Assembly (NCBI GenBank): GCA_009691715.1
Contig: SIAN01000002.1
Span: 1-64,000 of the forward strand
Origin: Planctomycetota bacterium
GTDB lineage: Bacteria > Planctomycetota > B15-G4 > SIAN01
Direction of reading: 5' to 3'
DNA: 64,000 nucleotides
Part shown: positions 1 through 8,945 of the stretch, piece by piece
How positions within the stretch are numbered: the stretch's first letter is position 1
Layout: each line of letters opens with the position of its first letter
Program-made: the position numbers and the translations under genes
The notes under the pieces: generated by a model
Seen by the model: the letters and a program-made list of their open reading frames with translations, nothing else
Told to the model about the DNA's origin: nothing
Databases searched by the model: none

Positions 1-64
1 CCGTGACCGAGGACGCCATCCGGCGATTGTCGATCGACGTCCTTCGCGCCAGAATCCCCGCTGC

Positions 65-149
65 GCGAGGATGGCGGAACTGGCAGACGCGCTGGCCTTA
101 GGAGCCAGTGGGGCAACCCGTGGGGGTTCAACTCCCCCTCCTCGCACCA
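65..149 (+). tRNA. tRNA-Leu (anticodon TAG)
   Basis: GCGAGGA...TCCTCGC acceptor stem, TTAGGAG anticodon loop region, long variable arm, GGTTCAAC T-loop, encoded CCA end. Confidence 0.93.
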
Positions 150-192
150 AGGCGGGCGTCGCCGGTGCGAGCCGCCGCGCGCGATCGGGGTG

Positions 193-2133
193 CTAGCGCG
201 CGGTGCGCAGCCGGATCGCGAGCACGTTCGACACGACGGCCTCCGGCGCGCCTTGTGCTCGCAGTTCCGGCGTCGCCAGCAGTTCCAGCACCACGAAAAC
301 GACATCGTCGGGAAAGCGGTGCGCGATTTCGCGGAGCCACGGCGTGCCGATGCGAGCGCGCTGCACTCCGGCCGGCGGCGGCGCGCGACCCGGCAGTTCG
401 GTGACGAGCTCGATCCGGTCGCTGACGCACGGATGGACACGGTTCAGGAAGAAGAAGCGCGGAGAGCCGGCGGGCACGACCCCATACGCCGCGAGCACGA
501 TCGAGCTGTCCGCGGCCACTTCAACCAGCGGTGCGTCCGCGAGATCGAAAGGCGCCGGCGCCACACCATCGAGATCGGCAAGGAGCTCGATCGCCGCGAG
601 CGGCGGCGACGGTCGCGGCAAGGCCTCCACGACGACACGCTCCCGACCGTCGACGATCGGGTAGCGGCAGGTGAGCGGCTCGAGCCAGCGGGAGGCGGCC
701 AGCGCATCGAAGGCCGGAGCGCTCACCCACGCCGCGAAACCGTCGAGCTCGCGCTGGAACAGCGGATAGGCGAAGCACTCGGGATCGTGCAGCGGCGGAC
801 GCAGCGCGTTCGGAAGACCGAACTGAAGACAGCGAGTGCCGGAACGGCCGCTCCGCTGCACCTTGGTCGGGACTTCGACCACCAAGTACCGATCGGGCGC
901 GCCGGCCGGCTGCGCGTCGGCGCGCGCTGCGACGGCTGCGACGATGTCGGTCGACCACTGTTGCGCGCGCGCGTGCTCGTCGCGGATCGGTGAGCCGTAG
1001 ACGACGAAGAGTGCGACCACCGGCAGCGCCAAGACGAGGCTGGCGCGGTCGTGCGGCCCGTTGGCGAACCCGAGCCACCACCCGACCGCGAGCGCGGCCG
1101 CGAGCGCTGCGGGGTAGCTCTTGTAGGCCTGCACCAATTCGTCGGGAACGGCACCGCGACCGCCGACGAAGAGATCGGGCGCGTAGCCGAGCAGCCCGAC
1201 AGAGAGCAGCAGCAGCGCGCCGCCCTGACGCAGCGCCACGCTCGCGGCGACCCGCGCGGCGGGCGGAATTCCGGAGCGCGCCGCCACCGCCACGATCAGC
1301 GCCAACAGGCCGATCGCAGCGAGCGCGAGCGACATCGCCGCGCGCGGAGAGCCGTGCTCGGCGAAAAACGGAACGAAAAGGCGCCCGGTGCAGAGCACGA
1401 GCCGACGCGGGAACTCGAGCAGGGCCTCTGACGTGAGCGGATAACCGTCGAACGCCATGCCCACCGCACACCAGCGCAGCAGCAGCAGGAGCGGGAACAC
1501 GGCAACCACCGGCCACGGCACGCCGCGCTCCGGCGCCCGTTCACTCCGCGGCAGGACTCGAGCCACGACGACGATCACGATCGGCAGGACGATGGCGGCG
1601 TCGTACGCCAGCCCGGCGAGCAACGTCGCGAGGCAGAGCGGAGCCGCGCCGCCGACACCGTCGCGCCAACGCCCGAGCGCAACCAACGCAAGCAGCGTGC
1701 AAAGCGCAACGATCAGGGTCGAGGTGCCGCCATCGAGGTAGGTCACGACGGCGCTCGACCACGGATGCGCCGCCGCGACCAGGCTGGCGGCGAAGGCGGC
1801 CCCGGCCGAGAGCCCGAGCAACCGGCGCCCGGCGACTCCCACGAGCCCCGCCGCTGCCAAGTGCAGCATCGCCAGCGCCAGTTGCACCGCCGCCGGCCAC
1901 GGCTCTAGCGTGTGCGCCAGAAGCCACGTCACCGAGTCGGAAAGCGGTCGCCAGTAGCCGAAAAGCCGCATGTCGAGATGCGGGTGCGACCAGACGTCAA
2001 GGAGATCCATCCTCGAGTAGGCCTCGAGCGCGAGCCAGTCCTCGCTGCGGAAGCCTCCGGCGAGCGATGGCAGCCCCGACCACGCCACGATGGCGAGCAG
2101 CGTGAATTGCAGAAGCCGGCGCGGTGCGACCAC
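193..2133 (-). CDS. Polytopic membrane protein, unknown function (glycosyltransferase-39-like character)
   Basis: Long ORF with many hydrophobic segments; start placed at GTG 2133 (VVAPRRLLQFTLLAIVAW). Confidence 0.6.
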   Translation of the reverse strand: MVAPRRLLQFTLLAIVAWSGLPSLAGGFRSEDWLALEAYSRMDLLDVWSHPHLDMRLFGYWRPLSDSVTWLLAHTLEPWPAAVQLALAMLHLAAAGLVGVAGRRLLGLSAGAAFAASLVAAAHPWSSAVVTYLDGGTSTLIVALCTLLALVALGRWRDGVGGAAPLCLATLLAGLAYDAAIVLPIVIVVVARVLPRSERAPERGVPWPVVAVFPLLLLLRWCAVGMAFDGYPLTSEALLEFPRRLVLCTGRLFVPFFAEHGSPRAAMSLALAAIGLLALIVAVAARSGIPPAARVAASVALRQGGALLLLSVGLLGYAPDLFVGGRGAVPDELVQAYKSYPAALAAALAVGWWLGFANGPHDRASLVLALPVVALFVVYGSPIRDEHARAQQWSTDIVAAVAARADAQPAGAPDRYLVVEVPTKVQRSGRSGTRCLQFGLPNALRPPLHDPECFAYPLFQRELDGFAAWVSAPAFDALAASRWLEPLTCRYPIVDGRERVVVEALPRPSPPLAAIELLADLDGVAPAPFDLADAPLVEVAADSSIVLAAYGVVPAGSPRFFFLNRVHPCVSDRIELVTELPGRAPPPAGVQRARIGTPWLREIAHRFPDDVVFVVLELLATPELRAQGAPEAVVSNVLAIRLRTAR

Positions 2134-2176
2134 GCGCCTACAATAGTCGCCGACCCACAGCCTCGAAGGCGCCACG

Positions 2177-3367
2177 ATGCCGTCCCGCGACCGACCGCCA
2201 CGAAGACCTGCCCGATCGCCGCGTCGCCGCGAGGCGCCCGACGATGAGCTTGCGCAGTCGCAGCGCGAGGCGCTTTCGACCTCGGATTCGGGCACGCCCA
2301 ACTCGCTGGTGGTCGGCCTCGACTGCCGCTCGATGAACCTCTACCGGTTCCTGCGGGTGCGATTCCCGGCGCAGCCCCACGGCGCCATCCGTGGCTGGAT
2401 CACTGATCGGCATGTCCGGGTGAACGGCGAGGAGGTCGTCGACTCGCGGCCGCTGCGGTTCGGCGATGTCGTCGACATCGAAGCGAACGTCCTCGCGAAG
2501 CGAAAGCCACGCGAGCTCGGCGATCTCGTGGAGCTCCACCGCGACGCCGCGATGATCGCCGTCGACAAGCCCACCGGATTGGCGACCGCGGCCGAACGCA
2601 GCGTTCGCCAACCCGACCTGCTGACGATGCTCAAGCGGGCACAGACCGAGGCGCACGTCAAACTGGTCCATCGCATCGACAAGCACGCGAGTGGCGTGGT
2701 CGTGTTCGCGCTCGGGCGTGAATCCAAGACCGCGTTGACCGCCGAGTTCGGCGCGCGGCGGGTCGTGAAGGACTACCTCGCGCTGGTATCGGGGCAGGTC
2801 GACGAGGCCCCGCAGGTGATCGACGCGCCGCTGACACCACGTCGCGGACGCGTCCAGCGGATGGTGGTGCTCCCAGGGCACGGCAAGCCAGCGATCACGC
2901 TGGTGCGGGCGCTGCTGCGCTTCCGCGGCTACACGCTGGTGCACGCCCGGCCGCTGACGGGGCGCACCCACCAGATCCGTGCCCACCTCCGCCACCTCGG
3001 CCATTCGCTGTTGGGCGACGGCGTCTACGACGGCGAAGAAAGCCTGTTTCTGTCGAAGCTCAAGTACGGCTACCGACCGCCGCGCGGGGAGACCGAACGG
3101 CCGTTGCTGGCGCGGCTCGCGCTGCACGCGCATGCGATCCGCCTCCGAAGCCCCGCCGATGGCCAGGACGTCTTGATCCGGTCGCCGCTGCCGAAGGACC
3201 TGCGCTCAACCATCAAGCAGCTCCAGAAAACTGCGGCGTTGCGCGTCGTCGACGGCCTCGACGCGCTGCTCGACGCGCCGATCGGGCCGCCGGGCGCGGT
3301 CGATCCGTTCGCGGAGCTGATGGCCGAGGCGCTCACTCGGCTGCCACCACCGCGCGCGACGAGTTGA
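2177..3367 (+). CDS. RluA-family pseudouridine synthase with S4 domain
   Basis: S4-like WITDRHVRVNGEEV; LVHRIDKHASGVVVFAL catalytic motif; PLTGRTHQIRAHLRHLGHSLLGD. Confidence 0.92.
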   Translation: MPSRDRPPRRPARSPRRREAPDDELAQSQREALSTSDSGTPNSLVVGLDCRSMNLYRFLRVRFPAQPHGAIRGWITDRHVRVNGEEVVDSRPLRFGDVVDIEANVLAKRKPRELGDLVELHRDAAMIAVDKPTGLATAAERSVRQPDLLTMLKRAQTEAHVKLVHRIDKHASGVVVFALGRESKTALTAEFGARRVVKDYLALVSGQVDEAPQVIDAPLTPRRGRVQRMVVLPGHGKPAITLVRALLRFRGYTLVHARPLTGRTHQIRAHLRHLGHSLLGDGVYDGEESLFLSKLKYGYRPPRGETERPLLARLALHAHAIRLRSPADGQDVLIRSPLPKDLRSTIKQLQKTAALRVVDGLDALLDAPIGPPGAVDPFAELMAEALTRLPPPRATS

Positions 3368-3418
3368 CCCGACGGCGCGCGGTCCTAGACTGCTCCCCCT
3401 TCTCAACTAGGAACCGGC

Positions 3419-3565
3419 ATGAGCAAGCCCAATATCCGCAACTCCAAGACGAAGCGCGCGAAGATGGTCGGCTTTCGTACTCGTATGAAGACCAGGGGCG
3501 GCCGCAAGGTCCTGCGCCGTCATCGGAAGATCGGGCGCCAGATGACGCCCAAAGACTCGGACTGA
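3419..3565 (+). CDS. rpmH: 50S ribosomal protein bL34
   Basis: Manual translation MSKPNIRNSKTKRAKMVGFRTRMKTRGGRKVLRRHRKIGRQMTPKDSD*; GFRxRMKTRGGRKVLRRxR is the bL34 signature. Below the size cutoff of the ORF track. Confidence 0.9.
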   Translation: MSKPNIRNSKTKRAKMVGFRTRMKTRGGRKVLRRHRKIGRQMTPKDSD

Positions 3566-3584
3566 ACAGCGCCGCAGATTGAAT

Positions 3585-3612
3585 CGAGTCGCCGCTTCGC
3601 GCGAGCGACTCG
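3585..3612. terminator. Hairpin between rpmH and convergent glycosyltransferase
   Basis: CGAGTCGC...GCGACTCG perfect 8-bp stem with inner CGC-TTC-GCG. Confidence 0.5.
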
Positions 3613-3633
3613 GAGTTCAACGTCCTCCTGAGT

Positions 3634-4437
3634 TCAACGTCTTGACGTCGCGCCGGATGGCGGCTCGCCTCCGGCGCGCGTCCGTTCCCAGAGCTTCGCG
3701 TACTTCAGGAAGACGTAGAACGCGCCAATCGTCGCCAGCACGAAGCCGCGCCCGCCATCGAGGAATCCTCGCCGCACGAGGTACATGCGGACGAAGCGCG
3801 CCGCCGGCCGGAACAACACGTCGCTCCAACCGAAGCGGGTGCCGGCGGCCGCCATGCCGCGAGCCATCGTCGTCGTGTAGCGGTTGACCTTGTCGAGGTG
3901 GTGCTCGAGGTCGCGGTAGGCGTAGTGCCAGAGCGCGCCGTCGAGGCGGGCGATCGGGCCGGACACCTCGACCCGATCGTGGGGGTCGCTGCCGGTCCAA
4001 CCGCCGCACCGCCGGTCGAACAGCCGCAGCCTCCACTCGGGCCACCATCCGGAGTGCTCGATGAAACGGCCCGCGTACCAGGTCTTTCGCGCGAGCGCGA
4101 AGCCGATCGGGTGGCCGGGTGCTGCCGCGGCGGCGAGCGCGCGCGAGATCGCGGCGGCAAGCTCCGGCGAAAGCTCCTCGTCGGCATCGAGGCAGAGGAC
4201 CCAGTCGTGGCGCGCAAGCTCGACCGCGCGCGCCTTCTGCAGCACATGTCCGCGGAACGGCTCGACGAAGGTCCGCGCCCCGGCTCGGGCGGCAAGTTCG
4301 ACGGTCCGATCGCCGGAACCCGAGTCGAGCACGACGACGTCAGCGGCGAACGGCACCGACGCGAGGCATCGCGAGATCCGCGCCTCTTCGTCCTTGGTGA
4401 TCACGCAAAGGCTGAAAGGCGTCCCTAGGCTCGGCAT
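3634..4437 (-). CDS. Glycosyltransferase family 2 (WaaE/KdtX-like)
   Basis: SLCVITKDEEARISRCLASV; VVVLDSGSGDRTVELA; LCLDADEELS. Confidence 0.9.
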   Translation of the reverse strand: MPSLGTPFSLCVITKDEEARISRCLASVPFAADVVVLDSGSGDRTVELAARAGARTFVEPFRGHVLQKARAVELARHDWVLCLDADEELSPELAAAISRALAAAAAPGHPIGFALARKTWYAGRFIEHSGWWPEWRLRLFDRRCGGWTGSDPHDRVEVSGPIARLDGALWHYAYRDLEHHLDKVNRYTTTMARGMAAAGTRFGWSDVLFRPAARFVRMYLVRRGFLDGGRGFVLATIGAFYVFLKYAKLWERTRAGGEPPSGATSRR

Positions 4438-4575
4438 CGCGGCACATCTTCGCGTCGGCGGCAGTACTCGGCAAACGGCACGGGCTTGACCGCGCCCGCG
4501 GACGCGGTCGGATCGGTGCCCATGCGCAAGTTTGCGATCCCTCGATCGCCGCGCTGAATCGGCGGCTCTGCGCTC

Positions 4576-6189
4576 GTGGCGCCCCGGAAGTTCCGGGTGA
4601 GCGGCCAGACAATCGCAGCGACGGTCGTCTTCGCCATCACCTACGTCCTCATCTCGCTGCCGCGCGTGCCGATCCTGCGGCTCGAACGGCCGGCCATCGC
4701 GCTGCTCGGCGCGGTGGCGATGGTGGGCTGCGGCGTGCCGTCGATGGACGAGGCGCGCCGCGCGATCAACTTCGACACGCTCGCGCTGCTGCTAGGGATG
4801 ATGATCGTGATCGCGTACCTTCGACTCGCCCGGTTCTTCGACGCGGTGGCAGCCGCGATCATCCGCATCGCGAAAACGCCACGGCAACTGCTGGTCCTGC
4901 TCGTCTTCGCTTCCGGATTCCTCTCTGCGCTCTTCGTCAACGACACGATCTGTCTGCTGTTCACGCCGATCGTGTTGACGGCGACTCGCGGCGCGGCGCT
5001 GGCGCCTGTCCCCTACCTGTTGGCGCTGTGCCTCTCGGCGAACGTCGGCAGCGTGGCCACGCTCACCGGCAATCCGCAGAACATGCTGGTGGGGATCGCG
5101 AGCGGCATCTCCTTCGGCCGCTTCTTCGCCGTGCAGTTGCCAATCGCCATGACCGCTCTTGGCGCGACCGCCTTGCTGTTGCTCCGCCTGTTCCGGCGTC
5201 AGCTGCCCGCAGCGTATTCGAAGCCGCCTTCGACTCGCCGCCGGGTGCACGGTGCCCTCATCCGCCGACTCCTTCTTGTCGTCACGCTGGTGCTCGCCGG
5301 ATTCCTGCTGCCGGTCGAACGACTGATCCCCGGCCTCTCCGCGGGACAGAAGTTGCCATTCGTCGCGCTGTTGGGCGCGTTGCTCGCGATGGCGGTCGGC
5401 CGCTACCGGCCCGCCCGCGCTTTCGCCAAGGTCAATTTCGGCGTGCTGCTCTTCTTCAGCGGATTGTTCGTCGGCGGCGGCGGGTTCGCCCGAACCGGGC
5501 TGCTCGATCGCCTGCATTCGGCGATCGCGCCGCACTTCGGCGACAGCGTCGACCAGCAGGTCGCGGTCTTCACCGGACTCACCATCGTCGGCAGCAAGCT
5601 GGTTTCGATCGTCCCATTCGTCCTGCTGACGCGCGACTGGATCGACGGCTTCGCCCGCCCCGAACTCATGTGGATGGTGCTGGCAACGGCGTCGACCTTC
5701 GCCGGCATCCTGACGGTCGTCGGTTCGGTCGCGAACCTGATCGTGCTCGAGCAGTCGCGCAACGCGGCGCCGATCGGCTTCCTCGCCTACTTCCGCGTCG
5801 GTCTTCCCGTCACGTTGCTGACGACGGCGCTGGCGATCGGGCTGCTGCTCGCGCTCGAACGCTTCACGACGATCCTCCGACCGCGGCGGCCGCCGCGGTG
5901 CCGACTCACTTCTTCTTGCCGCGCTCCAGGAACTCGGTCATCCGGCGCACCTTTTCGTCCGACTCGAACAGCACCGCCTGCGCCATCGCCTCGCCGATGT
6001 AGCCGGCACCCGGCCGCGCGGAGCCATCGAGGCGGAAGAGCAACTTGGCGAAGCGCACGGCGAGTCGGTCCTGCTTCACAATGTCGTCGGCCATGCGGCG
6101 CGCCGCGGCCGCGACCTCGGCGTCCGCCACCACTTCGTTCACCAGGCCGATCCGCAGCGCCTCGGTCGCATCGAGGATCCGGCCAGTGA
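4576..6189 (+). CDS. SLC13/ArsB-like anion transporter
   Basis: Multi-TM; LFVNDTICLLFTPIVL, SANVGSVATLTGNPQNMLVG motifs. The last ~95 codons are antisense to the next gene and look non-native. Confidence 0.8.
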   Translation: MAPRKFRVSGQTIAATVVFAITYVLISLPRVPILRLERPAIALLGAVAMVGCGVPSMDEARRAINFDTLALLLGMMIVIAYLRLARFFDAVAAAIIRIAKTPRQLLVLLVFASGFLSALFVNDTICLLFTPIVLTATRGAALAPVPYLLALCLSANVGSVATLTGNPQNMLVGIASGISFGRFFAVQLPIAMTALGATALLLLRLFRRQLPAAYSKPPSTRRRVHGALIRRLLLVVTLVLAGFLLPVERLIPGLSAGQKLPFVALLGALLAMAVGRYRPARAFAKVNFGVLLFFSGLFVGGGGFARTGLLDRLHSAIAPHFGDSVDQQVAVFTGLTIVGSKLVSIVPFVLLTRDWIDGFARPELMWMVLATASTFAGILTVVGSVANLIVLEQSRNAAPIGFLAYFRVGLPVTLLTTALAIGLLLALERFTTILRPRRPPRCRLTSSCRAPGTRSSGAPFRPTRTAPPAPSPRRCSRHPAARSHRGGRATWRSARRVGPASQCRRPCGAPRPRPRRPPPLRSPGRSAAPRSHRGSGQ

Positions 6190-6670
6190 AGACCAGCTCA
6201 CGCGCCTTCGCGGCACCGACCACGCGTGGCAACCGGTAGGTCGCCCCCGCTCCCGGAACGATTCCGAGCGACACCTCAGGCTGACCGAACTTCGCTGTCT
6301 CGCCAGCGACGCGCAGGTCGCACGCGAGCGCCAGCTCGGAGCCGCCGCCAAGGCAGAACCCGCGGATCGCCGCGATCGTCGGGTAGGGCGTCTCCTCGAT
6401 GCGCTGGAACAGGCGCGAGTTGATCGACTGCAGCGCTTCGCGGCGGCGACGGTCACGCAGTTGCGCGATGTCAGCGCCCGCGGCGAACGCCTTGTCGCCA
6501 GCTCCCGTGAGGATCATCGCCCCCACCGACTCGTCCTCGGCCAGCGCATCGATCACGCCATGCAGCGCATCGATCATCGCCTTGTCCAGCGCGTTGCGCC
6601 GCTCCGGGCGGTTCAGCGTCACGAGCGCCAGCGCGCCGTCGCGCTCGAGCTTCACGATCGGTTCGTCCAC
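5906..6670 (-). CDS. Enoyl-CoA hydratase/isomerase family protein
   Basis: VTLNRPERRNALD; AFAAGADIAQL; IAAIRGFCLGGGSELALACDLRVA; start GTG 6670. Confidence 0.92.
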   Translation of the reverse strand: MDEPIVKLERDGALALVTLNRPERRNALDKAMIDALHGVIDALAEDESVGAMILTGAGDKAFAAGADIAQLRDRRRREALQSINSRLFQRIEETPYPTIAAIRGFCLGGGSELALACDLRVAGETAKFGQPEVSLGIVPGAGATYRLPRVVGAAKARELVFTGRILDATEALRIGLVNEVVADAEVAAAARRMADDIVKQDRLAVRFAKLLFRLDGSARPGAGYIGEAMAQAVLFESDEKVRRMTEFLERGKKK

Positions 6671-6693
6671 GGGTCGGTTCCTTTCCGCGCCTC

Positions 6694-7728
6694 TCAGCGA
6701 TTCTCGAGCACCACTTTTCCGATCACACGCCGTTCCTCGAGGATGCGGTGCCCTTCCGCCACCTGCTCCATCGGCAGCACTCGATCCACCACCGGCTTGA
6801 GCGCGCCACGCTCGAAATGCTGCAGCACCGTGTGCAACTCGCCGAGGCTGCCCATGGTGGAGCCGAGGATCGAAAGGCTCTTGAAGAAGATCAGCCGGAC
6901 GTCGGTCTTGAGCTCGGGGCCGCTCGTCCCGCCACAAGTGACGAGCCGCCCGCCCTTCGCCAAGCAGCGCAGGCTGCGGTCGAGCGTCTCCTGTCCGATG
7001 TGGTCGATCACGACATCGACCCCGCGCTTGCCGGTGATCCGACGCACCTCGTCGAGGAACTCCTTCTCCGAGTAGTCGATCGTCTCGTTCGCGCCGAGCT
7101 CGCGCGCGCGTGCCAGCTTGTCGGCGCCACGCGCCGTGACCAGGATCCGCGCACCGATGAGGCGCGCGATCTGGATGGCGGCGACTGAGACCCCGGAACC
7201 GGCGGCGTGCACCAGGATCGTCTCATGCGGCGCGAGCGCGGCGCGGCCGACCACCATGTGCCACGCGGTGAGGAAGGTGAGGCCGATGCTCGCGGCTTCC
7301 GGGTAGGTCAGCGCCGTGGGCTTGGGCAAGAAGTTGCGGGCCGGCGCCACGAGGAAGTCGGCGCAACCGCCGTCGCGACTCTCCCCGAAGATGCCGTAAT
7401 GGCGGCAGAGGTGGTCTTCGCCCGCCGTGCAGCGACCGCAGCCGGCGCAACCGATCCCGGGCGCGAGCAGAACCGCGTCGCCGAGCTGATGGGTCGTCAC
7501 GCCAGGACCGACGGCGTCGACGACGCCCGCCGCGTCGCAGCCGGGGATCATCGGCAGCGGATACTTGACACCCGGGATGCCGCGACGGATCCAGGTGTCG
7601 AGGTGGTTCAGTCCGGCGGCCTTGACGGCGATCCGCAGTTCGCCGGGGCCAGGCAGCGGATCGGGTCGCTCCTCGCGCAACAGGCGATCGAACGAGCCGT
7701 GCTCCCGGATCACCACGCAACGCATCAC
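6694..7728 (-). CDS. Zinc-type MDR alcohol dehydrogenase/quinone reductase
   Basis: KAAGLNHLDTWIRRG; GCDAAGVVDAVG; CAGCGRCTAGEDHLC; nucleotide-binding AAGSGVSVAAIQIA. Confidence 0.92.
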   Translation of the reverse strand: MMRCVVIREHGSFDRLLREERPDPLPGPGELRIAVKAAGLNHLDTWIRRGIPGVKYPLPMIPGCDAAGVVDAVGPGVTTHQLGDAVLLAPGIGCAGCGRCTAGEDHLCRHYGIFGESRDGGCADFLVAPARNFLPKPTALTYPEAASIGLTFLTAWHMVVGRAALAPHETILVHAAGSGVSVAAIQIARLIGARILVTARGADKLARARELGANETIDYSEKEFLDEVRRITGKRGVDVVIDHIGQETLDRSLRCLAKGGRLVTCGGTSGPELKTDVRLIFFKSLSILGSTMGSLGELHTVLQHFERGALKPVVDRVLPMEQVAEGHRILEERRVIGKVVLENR

Positions 7729-7766
7729 GCACTCCGTCGCACCGCCGCACCGTCGATAGAGTCGCG

Positions 7767-8813
7767 GTGCGAGGGCCTCGCTTGGAACCGAATCCGCTCG
7801 ACGATCGCTTCAGCCGCCAGGTCCGTTTCGCGCCCTTCGGCACGAAAGGGCAGGAGCGTAGCGCTGCGGCGACGGTCGCGGTGGTCGGCCTCGGCGGGCT
7901 CGGCAGCTGGATCGCCGACCATCTCACGCGCGCCGGCATCGGCACCCTGCGCCTGATCGACCGCGATCTGGTCGAGGAGAGCAACCTGGCGCGCCAGGGC
8001 CTCTACGTTGAAGAGGACGCGCGGCTCGGCCGTCCGAAAGCGGAGGCGGCCGCGATGCGCCTCGCGGCCATCGGCGGGCCGACGCGACTCGAGCCGCTCG
8101 TCGCGGAACTGACCCGCCGTTCGATCGACCGGCTGCTCGGCGGATGCGACCTCGTCCTCGACGGTCTCGATCACTTCGCGGGCCGGTTCCTGATCAATGA
8201 CTGGTGCCGTCGCGAGCGGTGCGCCTGGGTGTACGGCGGCGCTGTCGGCGGCGTCGGCACCGTGCTGCGGATCGACGCCGAAGAGGGGCCGTGCTTGCGC
8301 TGCCTTTTCCCTGCGGCCGCGACGGCTGCCGGCGTCGAGACTTGCGACACCGTCGGCGTGCTCACGCCGCTGCCGGCCTTGATTGCCGCACTGCAGTGCA
8401 GCGAGGCGCTGCGCTGGCTGGCCGGGGACCGGCGCGCCGGACGGCTCTGGCATCTCGAGCCGTGGGAAGGCCGCGCGCTCGCCCTCAAGCCCGGCGAGCG
8501 ATCGGGCGACTGCCCGGTGTGTGCGCGCAAGAGCTGGCCGGCGCTCGACGCGACGGAGGACGATGTCGATGCCAAGCTCTGCGGCCGCGACACAGTGCAG
8601 ATCGCCGCGCGCGACGGCACGGCCGAACTCGATCTCGATTCGATCGCGACGCGCTGGCACGGCCTCGGCACGGTGGAGCGATCGCGCTACTTGGTCCGTC
8701 TGCGCCGCGACGGCCTCACGCTGTCGCTCTTCCGCGACGGCCGCGCGCTGCTGCAGGGCACCGATTCGACGACGATCGCTCGCGCAACCTACGAGCGGCT
8801 GGTCGGGCGCTGA
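7767..8813 (+). CDS. ThiF/MoeB-family (E1-like) adenylyltransferase
   Basis: VAVVGLGGLGSWIADHLTRAGIGTLRLIDRD; CLRC and CPVC Cys pairs; C-terminal LCGRDTVQI domain. Confidence 0.9.
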   Translation: MRGPRLEPNPLDDRFSRQVRFAPFGTKGQERSAAATVAVVGLGGLGSWIADHLTRAGIGTLRLIDRDLVEESNLARQGLYVEEDARLGRPKAEAAAMRLAAIGGPTRLEPLVAELTRRSIDRLLGGCDLVLDGLDHFAGRFLINDWCRRERCAWVYGGAVGGVGTVLRIDAEEGPCLRCLFPAAATAAGVETCDTVGVLTPLPALIAALQCSEALRWLAGDRRAGRLWHLEPWEGRALALKPGERSGDCPVCARKSWPALDATEDDVDAKLCGRDTVQIAARDGTAELDLDSIATRWHGLGTVERSRYLVRLRRDGLTLSLFRDGRALLQGTDSTTIARATYERLVGR

Positions 8814-8835
8814 GTCGCCCCCCCATCAACGAACG

Positions 8836-8868
8836 CTCCCCGCGAGCGGCGAGTCCGCTCGCGGGGAG
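8836..8868. terminator. Strong hairpin between convergent genes
   Basis: CTCCCCGCGAGCGG-CGAGT-CCGCTCGCGGGGAG: 14-bp perfect stem, 5-nt loop. Confidence 0.75.
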
Positions 8869-8945
8869 TTGATGCTGTACTTCGATATCACCGCGTGATC
8901 CGCGGCTGGTGTGCCACGGCGCGCCCCGCTCCCGTTCACGCCGGA

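Noticed and set aside
108-1741. Many long antisense and overlapping ORFs (here and window-wide)
   Set aside because: Arg/Ala/Pro-rich shadow ORFs expected in high-GC coding DNA; opposite strand carries recognisable proteins.
3613-3641. GAGTTCAACGTC direct repeat (17-bp spacing) after rpmH
   Set aside because: Small local duplication at a convergent gene end; no evident function.
7767-8813. ThiF/MoeB protein as part of a ubiquitin-like or defence (CBASS/Bil-type) system
   Set aside because: No JAMM peptidase, E2 or ubiquitin-like gene nearby; the C-terminal LCGRDTVQI region fits ordinary ThiF/MoeB proteins.
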